Assembly: GCA_025353235.1 (NCBI GenBank) | Contig: JANXQZ010000464.1 | Coordinates: forward strand, 1 to 11,375 | Direction of reading: 5' to 3' | DNA length: 11,375 nt | DNA from: Bryobacterales bacterium | Lineage (GTDB): Bacteria > Acidobacteriota > Terriglobia > Bryobacterales > Bryobacteraceae | Shown: in pieces, positions 5,651 through 11,375 of the stretch | Layout of the letters: the number at the start of each line of letters is the position of its first letter | Position numbering within the stretch: position 1 is the first letter of the stretch | Program-made: the position numbers and the translations under genes | The notes under the pieces: model-generated | Database searches by the model: none | Seen by the model: the letters and a program-made list of their open reading frames with translations, nothing else | Told to the model about the DNA's origin: nothing

Positions 5651-6634
5651 TTAAACTACGCTGTGGGGACGCGTCAACCAGACCAGAAGTTGTCCCGGAA
5701 CTAAGCCAACCAGCCGCTCGCCCCATCCATTCGCAAGCAGGCTGCGAAATAACGATGAGAATTGGAAAGGCTTCTCAAGCCGACGCCGGCATTGATCGAC
5801 ATATTCCTGCACCGGTGTCCCGCGCGCCGCTGCGATCCCGGCGAGTCGTCCCGTAGTCAGAGCCGATAGCATTCCCGATCCTGTGAAGGGATCCACAAAA
5901 GAGAGCGCGTCACCGGCGAAGTAGTCTCGCGCTTCAAAGTTCGAACGGAACCCGTTCTGAAAAACCAGGGGACCCGTGGTCAGCCATTTCCACTGTCTCG
6001 TGAGCGGCCGAAGCCGGACAGCGAGAGCCTCGGAGGAAGCCGCCACCGCATCGATATCGAAATCGAAACGGCGAAGAAAATCCTCCGGTCCGAGTCCGCA
6101 TACGTTTGTGATCCCGCCCTCGACAGCGTTCACGCCTACATAACAGCCGTTGAAAAAGAACAGCTCGATGGCGTCGCTTGGTGCGCCCGCAAAATGCGCC
6201 TTGAATCCAAACAGCCGGTCCCCTCGCGCCGACAGGTTCTTACGTCCGTGGGCCAATACAGTGGCACCCGAAAACGGCTCCGAAGGCTCCAGCAGGTGCT
6301 GGGCCCCCGACTCAATTGCAGAATTGAACAGCAGTTGGTCCAGGCTGTAACGGCTCAGACCATATGCCGGTTCAGCTAGATTGCATCGTTTCTCGGACGA
6401 ACCAAAATGAAGTATCAGCCGTCGGATGACAGCCGGACGCGCAGCGAGAAAACTGTCCCAAGCACCTAAACTGCGCAGAACCGGAACCGCCTCAGGCGAC
6501 AAATATTCTCCGCAGACTTTATGCCGCGGGAATCGGGATTTCTCGATCAGGCGCACATCGGCTCCCTCTTGGCGAGCTGCAAGGGCCGCCGCCGAGCCAG
6601 CCGGCCCTGCCCCGATGATCTCAACCGTTTGCAT
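5651..6634 (-). CDS. FAD-dependent oxidoreductase, geranylgeranyl-reductase-like
   Basis: A 327-residue flavoprotein of the PHBH/geranylgeranyl reductase superfamily. It shows the FAD-binding Rossmann motif GAGPAG (8-13) after a beta strand, an acidic E31 at the end of the second strand (RLIEKSRFPRHKVCGEYLSP, where CGEYLSPEA is characteristic), and the second flavin motif FAGDALSFVDPFTGSGM (239-255). Relatives often sit beside type III polyketide synthase and methyltransferase genes; no such genes are here. The reaction and substrate are unknown. It is shorter than the usual 370-400 residues, and the segment between about 113 and 127 seems to lack roughly 20 residues of the beta-meander that normally precedes the conserved GR. 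It may be a natural short form or a damaged gene. GAGGTGG lies upstream of the ATG. It is 23 bases after the TlpA-like gene and 5 bases before the Rpn gene. Confidence 0.85.
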   Translation of the reverse strand: MQTVEIIGAGPAGSAAALAARQEGADVRLIEKSRFPRHKVCGEYLSPEAVPVLRSLGAWDSFLAARPAVIRRLILHFGSSEKRCNLAEPAYGLSRYSLDQLLFNSAIESGAQHLLEPSEPFSGATVLAHGRKNLSARGDRLFGFKAHFAGAPSDAIELFFFNGCYVGVNAVEGGITNVCGLGPEDFLRRFDFDIDAVAASSEALAVRLRPLTRQWKWLTTGPLVFQNGFRSNFEARDYFAGDALSFVDPFTGSGMLSALTTGRLAGIAAARGTPVQEYVDQCRRRLEKPFQFSSLFRSLLANGWGERLVGLVPGQLLVWLTRPHSVV

Positions 6635-6657
6635 GCAGGCCAGCCACCTCGACCCAG

Positions 6658-7962
6658 CTATTTTGAAGCAATAGTGGGAGTATGCGGTTCGTTCAACGCC
6701 TCGCGAATGCGATCGCTGAGCATCTCGACAAAACGATCCGGCAGAAAGCCATTCATCCGGCTGGCAACCTCGCCCTTCTTATTAAAGATGACGGTGGTGG
6801 GTATAGAGCTAACTTGCAGCAACTGGCTGAGCCCGTCTTCGAAGTAAACCTTCTGACTCCACTGCGCCTGTTCAAGAAACGACTTAACAATTGTTCGATC
6901 CTCGTCCGTATCAATGGCCAGGAACGTAACATCGTCGCGGTCCTTGAACTTGGTTTTGACTTCTTCGTACAGCGGATGCTGCATCCGGCAAGGGCCGCAC
7001 CAAGTGGCCCAGAAGTCCATCACGATCACCTTGCCTTTCAACGAAGCGAGCGGGAGTTTATCGCCCATCACTCCCGAGATCGTGAACTGCATGGGATCCT
7101 GTGCGTCGGAGTTTGGATCCAACCGCTTCAGTTGATCACGGCGAGCCGAGAAAGCAGCGGACGTCTGATCGTACGCTTGCAAGATCAGATCGCCCAAGCC
7201 CGTCTCCGAACCCTTCCACTTCTTGTAGAGTTCACCGATTTTAGCGCGATCGCGAGCCGCTTCCGGATCGGGAGCCTTCAGCTCGGCGATAGTGAACGCC
7301 TTGGCGAGATATCGAATCGCATCTTCAGTCTTGCCCTTCGCGGCTAGCCAGCGGGCCGACTCTCGTGCCGCCTCCACGCTCGGGTACACCGAAAAACTCA
7401 ATTCGGCATCGTCGGAAGCCTTCTGTAGATGCTCTAAGAGACCCTCGGCTCGAGCCTGCAGCATCAGGGCCCGAGCGTTGGCTCGGTCCATTCCCTCGCG
7501 CAGCTTCAGCTCTTCCCGCGCGCTTCCTGCTTTCTCCGCGCCCGCCGTTTGCAAGAGGTCTTGGAAATGTTTGGCGTACTTCAGAGCCCGTTCCACTCCG
7601 GCTTTATCGCCCTTGCGGAGCAAGGCAGTGGTAACGCGCTCCAGAATCTGCGCGTCATCTTGCTCCTTCTCCAGCACGAGCTCCCCGTATTTGATTACGC
7701 GGTCATCATCTTTGAGATCCGCCGCGGTCTTAATGGCCGCACGTTCGAGTTCCAGCTTTCGAGGAGACTCTGGATATTTGCCGAGATGGGTTTCGATGGC
7801 TCGAAGAAAATCGACTGGACTGTTTCCGGCCTCTCCCAGCGCCTGACGCAAGCTGTCTTGTTCGGCCTGCGAAAGCTCGACCGGCGGGGAAGGGGCGTCG
7901 TGCGGTGACTGGGCCATCAGGCATGCGGCACCAATCGCGGCAGCGAGGAAGAGCTTTCTCAT
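6658..7962 (-). CDS. Secreted TlpA-like thioredoxin protein with long helical N-terminus
   Basis: A 434-residue exported protein. A signal peptide (1-17, ends CLMA) is followed by about 260 residues that are mostly helical and TPR-like (for example DRVIKYGELVLEKEQ, TEDAIRYLAKAFTIAELKA). The last 140 residues are a TlpA/ResA-type thioredoxin fold. It begins with a strand and ASLKGKVIVMDFWATWCGPC, has the active site WCGPC at 321-325, and has the cis-proline in SIPTTVIFN at P388. TlpA-like proteins reduce disulfides in the periplasm, often for cytochrome c maturation or copper centres; here the target is unknown. The cysteine at 14 does not make a good lipobox. The ATG overlaps the stop of the upstream secreted protein by 4 bases (ATGA), so translation is probably coupled. 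The TPR region suggests that it binds partner proteins. Confidence 0.9.
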   Translation of the reverse strand: MRKLFLAAAIGAACLMAQSPHDAPSPPVELSQAEQDSLRQALGEAGNSPVDFLRAIETHLGKYPESPRKLELERAAIKTAADLKDDDRVIKYGELVLEKEQDDAQILERVTTALLRKGDKAGVERALKYAKHFQDLLQTAGAEKAGSAREELKLREGMDRANARALMLQARAEGLLEHLQKASDDAELSFSVYPSVEAARESARWLAAKGKTEDAIRYLAKAFTIAELKAPDPEAARDRAKIGELYKKWKGSETGLGDLILQAYDQTSAAFSARRDQLKRLDPNSDAQDPMQFTISGVMGDKLPLASLKGKVIVMDFWATWCGPCRMQHPLYEEVKTKFKDRDDVTFLAIDTDEDRTIVKSFLEQAQWSQKVYFEDGLSQLLQVSSIPTTVIFNKKGEVASRMNGFLPDRFVEMLSDRIREALNEPHTPTIASK

Positions 7963-8603
7963 TGGTCGCCTTTCTTCTCGATCGTTGGAGGATTGCGGAA
8001 AGCTTCGGCGAGGTTGGCCGCGCGCTCCCGAGACATGTGCATAAAATTTTCGTTCTTGGTCACTCGGTCCAGCAGGGGAAGGAATTGTTCGGGAGCGATT
8101 AGCCGTTTCCGCTCCTGCGTAACCTGCAGTTGCAGCAGCGCCTGATTCACGCCAAGCTTGTCGAACTTTACCGCGCGCTCCAGGTTTGCGTACCCCTGTT
8201 CGGTCTCGACGATTCGTTCGAACCAGTCGGCGAGCATACGCGCATCCGGGTCCTCCGTAAAGTTGAACTTCACTTCCGTTTTCGTCGGAGCGTCTTCGTA
8301 GCGAAACGTCTTCATGCCCATGCGGGCGACTTTCAGAGGCGATTCGAGCGGCTTTGAGAAACGGCCTAACTTGTCGGTCAATTCGAAGATTTCGGCTGTT
8401 TGCGAAGGCGGCAGGTCGAAATGGATCGGTCGTTCGTCATCCACAGCTTCTCGGTAGGTGACCTTGCCAGATTTCTCCACAGTGATATCCACGTACTCGG
8501 GCACGCTCCCTTTGAAGTACTTGGAGTAGAAAACTGCGGGACCTCCGCCAGAGGTTGCGGCCCACACGGCGCCGCAAAAAACTAAGGAGAATGCGAGCTT
8601 CAT
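7959..8603 (-). CDS. Secreted protein of unknown function, coupled to ruvC and the TlpA-like gene
   Basis: A 214-residue protein with a short signal peptide (1-16, VFCGAVWA). Residues 20-120 look beta-rich ([20 protein letters not shown], then [11 protein letters not shown]) with a helix ([11 protein letters not shown]) between, in the style of small exported domains in which a V-x-I-x-x-x-G-x-V-T-Y strand pair precedes a helix. Residues 125-200 are mostly charged helix. No catalytic motif or lipobox is seen, and I do not recognise the family. Both ends overlap neighbours by ATGA: its start overlaps the ruvC stop and its stop overlaps the TlpA-like start. Production is therefore probably linked to both. 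A shared role with the TlpA-like protein in the periplasm is the simplest guess. Confidence 0.85.
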   Translation of the reverse strand: MKLAFSLVFCGAVWAATSGGGPAVFYSKYFKGSVPEYVDITVEKSGKVTYREAVDDERPIHFDLPPSQTAEIFELTDKLGRFSKPLESPLKVARMGMKTFRYEDAPTKTEVKFNFTEDPDARMLADWFERIVETEQGYANLERAVKFDKLGVNQALLQLQVTQERKRLIAPEQFLPLLDRVTKNENFMHMSRERAANLAEAFRNPPTIEKKGDQ

Positions 8604-9106
8604 CCGGCGCTCCGGGTCTTACTCATACGCATTTCAGAAGACCGACGGTTGGCGTGACAGATAGCCACCGCCATCGCATCGCAGGCATCCTCGGATTCGA
8701 TTTCGGCCGTTATATGAAGCAGCGAGTGCACCATCATTCGAACTTGCCGCTTTTCCGCCCGCCCATAGCCGACTACACTGGTTTTAATCTCCAGCGGTGA
8801 ATACTCGCCTAACGGCAAGCCCGCCTCGGCGATCAAAAGCAGGGCCACTCCGCGAGCGTGGGACAGCTTGAGAGCGGTTTTAACGTTCAAGGAATAAAAC
8901 ACTTCTTCCACCGCTGCGGAGTCCGGCGCATGCAAATGAATTACGGCTCGCAGTCCTTCAGCTATCGTGAGCAGCCTGTACTCAAGCGGCGCGCGAGGCA
9001 CTGTGCAGATGGCCCCTGCGGCGATCATCTGGTGAGAGCGGCCATCGCTTTCGATGATTCCATAGCCGGTGCGCTCAGTGCCGCAATCGATGCCGAGAAC
9101 ACGCAT
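8600..9106 (-). CDS. ruvC: Holliday junction resolvase RuvC
   Basis: RuvC is a dimeric endonuclease that resolves Holliday junctions in the cytoplasm, working with RuvAB. From ATG 9106 the product is 168 residues, close to the usual 165-175. The acidic metal site is complete: D7 in GIDCG, E67/E68 in AAVEEVF, D140 and D143 in ESEDACDA, matching Escherichia coli D7, E66, D138 and D141. Also visible are [25 protein letters not shown] residues (the KxxVxGxGxAxKxxV pattern). A longer start at 9130 lies inside yebC and adds only eight unfamiliar residues, so 9106 is preferred. It follows yebC by 7 bases, a conserved gene order. ruvA and ruvB are not in the window. The stop overlaps the next start by ATGA. 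Confidence 0.96.
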   Translation of the reverse strand: MRVLGIDCGTERTGYGIIESDGRSHQMIAAGAICTVPRAPLEYRLLTIAEGLRAVIHLHAPDSAAVEEVFYSLNVKTALKLSHARGVALLLIAEAGLPLGEYSPLEIKTSVVGYGRAEKRQVRMMVHSLLHITAEIESEDACDAMAVAICHANRRSSEMRMSKTRSAG

Positions 9107-9113
9107 CGCATTT

Positions 9114-9857
9114 CTAGGCCAGAGCTTCAACTTCCTTTACGTCCACGTCAAAGTTGGAATACACGTTTTGCACGTCGTCATGCTCCTCCAGCTGGTCGCT
9201 AAGCCGAATCATGGCGCTGGCGTTCTTGCCTTCCAGCTTCATCAGGTTCTTGGGAAGCATGCTGATTTGCGCTTCAACGATCGGGATCTTGGCTTTTTCG
9301 ATGGCCTTCAGCACTGCGTCGTGCGCTTCCGGAGCTGAGATTACTTCCCAGTGCTCGTCCTCGCCGCGCAGATCTTCCGCGCCGGCATCAAGGGCTAAAG
9401 CCATCAGCGAATCCTCTTCAGCCTTCTCCTTCTCAATCACGATCTGGCTCTTGCGCTCAAACATCCACGCAACGCTGCCCGGTTCGCCCAGGTTGCCGCC
9501 GTTCTTGGAAAACATGTGGCGGACTTCGCTGACGGTGCGATTGCGATTGTCCGTCGCGACATCCACCATGATCGCCGCGCCTCCGGGACCATAGCCTTCG
9601 AAAAGAATTTCATCGAGCTGGCCGCCTTCGAGTTCGCCAGTCCCGCGCATCACGGCGCGCTTGATATTGTCGGCTGGCATGCTGACGGCTTTGGCGGCGA
9701 CGATCGCCGTTCGCAGGCGCGGGTTCATGTCGGGGTCGCCTCCGCTGCGGGCTGCGATCATAATTTCCTTGATGATGCGGGTGAACGACTTCCCGCGCTT
9801 CGCGTCGGTGGCGGCTTTTTTATGCTTGATGGTCGCCCATTTGGAATGTCCTGACAT
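9114..9857 (-). CDS. yebC: YebC/PmpR/TACO1 family protein
   Basis: 247 residues, the standard family length. It starts with the signature [20 protein letters not shown] (2-21), followed by [27 protein letters not shown] and [20 protein letters not shown] segments, all typical. The family was long annotated as a DNA-binding transcription regulator. Its mitochondrial relative TACO1 and some bacterial members are now linked to helping ribosomes through difficult (polyproline-rich) sequences. Which role applies here cannot be told. The yebC-ruvC order is conserved in many bacteria. GAGG lies 10 bases before the ATG. The Uma2 gene is 49 bases upstream on the same strand, with a short CCTGG/CCAGG inverted repeat (9883-9902) in the gap. 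Confidence 0.95.
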   Translation of the reverse strand: MSGHSKWATIKHKKAATDAKRGKSFTRIIKEIMIAARSGGDPDMNPRLRTAIVAAKAVSMPADNIKRAVMRGTGELEGGQLDEILFEGYGPGGAAIMVDVATDNRNRTVSEVRHMFSKNGGNLGEPGSVAWMFERKSQIVIEKEKAEEDSLMALALDAGAEDLRGEDEHWEVISAPEAHDAVLKAIEKAKIPIVEAQISMLPKNLMKLEGKNASAMIRLSDQLEEHDDVQNVYSNFDVDVKEVEALA

Positions 9858-9907
9858 TGGTAAAAGACCTCGTACTTGCTTGCCTGGGGCTTAAGATCCA
9901 GGATAAC

Positions 9908-10444
9908 TCATGGCAGGAGATCGGAAACTGCAAGGGAGAAGCCTGGGAGAAGCGGCGTTTCCAAGATCTGCCCGGCGTCGTAGTGCCGGACGGTCTGGGA
10001 ACCGAAAACGTAGATTTGCTTGGTGTCCGGATAGATGGTCCAAACTTCTTTCACGCCGGCTTCGATATAGGCCTTGATCTTTCGGTTTAGTTTAATGGCG
10101 CTCTCGGATGGCGAGACCACCTCGATCGCAATGAGCGGCATCTCGATGACGGGCACCCGCTTGCGGTCGAGTCGCCGCCAAGCCTCTGGAGAGAGCACGG
10201 CCACGTCGGGCTGTTGTCGACGGTCCGCTCCGGTGGCGAACTCTGTGTCGGGGATGGCTACACCGAAAGGATGTGTTTCGAGAAACACAAAAAGTCGCGC
10301 ATTCAGTTTCCCCGCAATATGATTGTGTTCAGGTGTTGCACTCGCCATCTCGATCAGTTCTCCGTCCAGCAGTTCCCACCGTCGGCCGTCCTCCAGGGGA
10401 AGCTGATCGAATTGCTCGGCAGTCATCAGCGTTTGCGTAGCCAT
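9908..10444 (-). CDS. Uma2 family PD-(D/E)XK endonuclease-fold protein
   Basis: 178 residues, matching the family (DUF820/Uma2, about 180-200). Motifs are in order: an N-terminal MTAEQFDQLP, then RWELLDGELIEM (22-33), H40/H42 in the helix (PEHNHIAGKL), D80 in QPDVAVLS, E108 in IAIEVVSPSE and K122/K124 in RKIKAYIEAGVKEVW. These supply the D...ExV...K core of the restriction-endonuclease fold. Uma2 proteins are greatly expanded in cyanobacteria and acidobacteria, and their biological role is mostly unproven. GGAG lies 12 bases before ATG 10444. It may be the first gene of the minus-strand run, since the next gene upstream, uvrC, is divergent. Whether it is transcribed with yebC is unknown. Confidence 0.9.
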   Translation of the reverse strand: MATQTLMTAEQFDQLPLEDGRRWELLDGELIEMASATPEHNHIAGKLNARLFVFLETHPFGVAIPDTEFATGADRRQQPDVAVLSPEAWRRLDRKRVPVIEMPLIAIEVVSPSESAIKLNRKIKAYIEAGVKEVWTIYPDTKQIYVFGSQTVRHYDAGQILETPLLPGFSLAVSDLLP

Positions 10445-10487
10445 GATCGAATTCTACTCCGTTCGCTAGTCTCCCGTGCGCGGGCAA

Positions 10488-10502
10488 CGGGCGATTCGCC
10501 CG
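10488..10502. promoter_or_regulatory. Perfect 15-bp palindrome between divergent genes
   Basis: CGGGCGA-T-TCGCCCG is a perfect 7-bp-arm inverted repeat in the 106-bp gap between the Uma2 gene and uvrC. A second, smaller stem, CCCG/CGGG (10473-10484), lies beside it. It could be an operator for a dimeric repressor, or a structure in the Uma2 leader. It does not match the LexA boxes I know (CTGN10CAG, GAACN4GTTC or GTTCN7GTTC). Chance in GC-rich DNA cannot be excluded. Confidence 0.35.
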
Positions 10503-10532
10503 CGATTCATCCCGCACCGGCATAGGACAATT

Positions 10533-10538
10533 TACAAT
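10533..10538 (+). promoter_or_regulatory. Possible uvrC -10 element
   Basis: TACAAT lies 12 bases before the uvrC ATG in an AT-rich patch of otherwise GC-rich DNA. No good -35 is seen 16-18 bases upstream. If used, the mRNA would have a leader of only a few bases, consistent with the absence of a Shine-Dalgarno site before this ATG. Confidence 0.25.
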
Positions 10539-10550
10539 AGAAATAGATCC

Positions 10551-11375
10551 ATGGACCTCCGCGAAATCGCAGCGCAGTTGCCACTGCTTCCGGGCGTCTA
10601 CCTCTACAAGGACAGGCACGACGCCGTCATTTATGTCGGCAAGGCAAAGAACCTCCGAGCCCGCGTCCGCAGCTATTTCTCCGACGAACGCCTCGCCGAT
10701 GCCAAGACCGGGACGCTGATCTCCGAAGCCCGCAACATTGACTACATCACGGTCGATAACAATAAGGAAGCGCTCGCGCTCGAGAACAATCTCATCAAGC
10801 AGTACCAGCCGCGCTTTAACATTCTCCTCCGTGATGATAAAACCTATCCATACATCAAGCTCACCGGCGAGAAGTTCCCGCGCGTTTACGTCACCCGACG
10901 CCTCCTCAAGGACGGATCCACTTACTTCGGCCCGTACTTCCCTGGCAACCTGGCTCATCGGCTAGTCAGCTTTATTCATCGCCACTTTCTGATTCCTTCC
11001 TGCAAGGTTGACTTCAACCGCAACCATACCCACCCATGTCTGCAATTTCATATTCATCGCTGCCTTGGACCTTGCGTGAAAGGGTTGACCACGGACGAGG
11101 CATACGGGACCGCTGTCCGCAACGTGCGCCTATTCCTGGAGGGTCGCCTGCGTGACCTAAGCGACGAGCTGCGAGGGCGCATGGACTTGGCATCCTGCGA
11201 TACGAGATTCGAAGAGGCTGGCAGCCTCCGGGATCTTATCCATACCGTCGAAGAGATGGAACAGAAGCAGAAAATGGCGGCCGCCGAGGGTGAGAACATC
11301 GATATCTTCGCGTACTATGCCGAACCCCCTCTGGTGGCCATCAATCTCTTTCACCTCCGCAACGGGCACATCGTG
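10551..11375 (+). CDS. uvrC: Excinuclease ABC subunit C (UvrC), 5' part
   Basis: UvrC makes both incisions around a lesion in nucleotide excision repair, bound to UvrB on DNA. ATG 10551 opens a frame with no stop to the window end, giving 275 of about 600 residues. Present are the GIY-YIG nuclease domain (PGVYLYKD at 14-21, IYVGKAKNLRARVRSYF at 27-43, catalytic-type Glu78 in ALALENNLIKQYQPRFN), then the FGPYFP region and cysteines 151, 163, 171 and 175. Their 12-8-4 spacing equals that of the Escherichia coli 4Fe-4S cysteines (154, 166, 174, 178). A UvrB-interacting UVR-like helix pair follows (FEEAGSLRDLIHTVEEMEQK, about 224-243). The C-terminal RNase H-like nuclease and helix-hairpin-helix parts lie outside. 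It is divergent from the Uma2 gene. No ribosome site is clear. Confidence 0.97.
   Translation, partial: MDLREIAAQLPLLPGVYLYKDRHDAVIYVGKAKNLRARVRSYFSDERLADAKTGTLISEARNIDYITVDNNKEALALENNLIKQYQPRFNILLRDDKTYPYIKLTGEKFPRVYVTRRLLKDGSTYFGPYFPGNLAHRLVSFIHRHFLIPSCKVDFNRNHTHPCLQFHIHRCLGPCVKGLTTDEAYGTAVRNVRLFLEGRLRDLSDELRGRMDLASCDTRFEEAGSLRDLIHTVEEMEQKQKMAAAEGENIDIFAYYAEPPLVAINLFHLRNGHIV

Noticed and set aside
4833..5726. Longer start for the Rpn gene at 5726
   Set aside because: The extra 27 residues lie inside the FAD oxidoreductase gene and lack Rpn character; ATG 5645 fits the family start.
6682..7347. 221-codon plus-strand frame
   Set aside because: Antisense shadow of the TlpA-like gene, which carries WCGPC and a cis-proline.
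8600..9130. Longer start for ruvC at 9130
   Set aside because: It would overlap yebC and add eight residues before the conserved MRVLGIDCG start.
1..11375. CRISPR array, tRNA, rRNA, insertion sequence or prophage
   Set aside because: No regularly spaced repeats, cloverleaf, rRNA-like stretch, transposase with terminal repeats or phage structural genes were seen.

Overview
The window is chromosomal DNA of about 57-60% GC by eye. It most likely comes from an acidobacterium of the Solibacter/Bryobacter type. That placement is inferred from gene content and was not tested: a cytochrome c/copper type II monooxygenase fusion, a DIGAYE-type surface protein, Uma2 and Rpn nucleases, a TlpA-like protein with a long helical N-terminus, and many small secreted proteins.

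Layout. (1) Bases 1-537 hold the 3' end of a large exported protein carrying the CDIGAYE motif. (2) Bases 538-1817 are gene-poor and look decayed. The one recognisable piece is an arylsulfotransferase fragment (about 810-1094, +); there is also a doubtful small minus-strand ORF (1522-1740). (3) Bases 1818-3106 (+) hold pyrD (class 1B dihydroorotate dehydrogenase) overlapping ridA (enamine/imine deaminase) by ATGA. (4) Bases 3103-10444 are an unbroken minus-strand run of nine genes. In transcription order they are a Uma2 nuclease-fold gene, yebC, ruvC, a secreted protein of unknown function, a secreted TlpA-like thioredoxin protein, a FAD oxidoreductase, an Rpn/DUF4351 nuclease, a cytochrome c/copper monooxygenase and a small secreted beta-sandwich protein. 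Spacing is tight (+49, +7, -4, -4, +23, +5, +45, +68), so much of this run could be co-transcribed. (5) Bases 10445-10550 are a divergent intergenic region with a perfect 15-bp palindrome. (6) uvrC starts at 10551 (+) and runs off the window.

How the genes work together. yebC-ruvC is a conserved bacterial pairing, with Holliday junction resolution beside the YebC/TACO1 factor, and uvrC lies divergently nearby, giving a small DNA-repair neighbourhood. Downstream of ruvC the run changes to envelope functions that are translationally coupled to it by ATGA overlaps. The FAD oxidoreductase and the copper monooxygenase are both redox enzymes, but their substrates cannot be read from sequence. pyrD-ridA is a separate housekeeping transcript.

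I see no rRNA, tRNA, CRISPR array, insertion sequence or prophage. I do not see a clear new system. The points most worth a second look are the coupling of ruvC to secreted genes, the copper monooxygenase with a full set of predicted metal ligands, the arylsulfotransferase remnant, and the lone Rpn gene inside the run.
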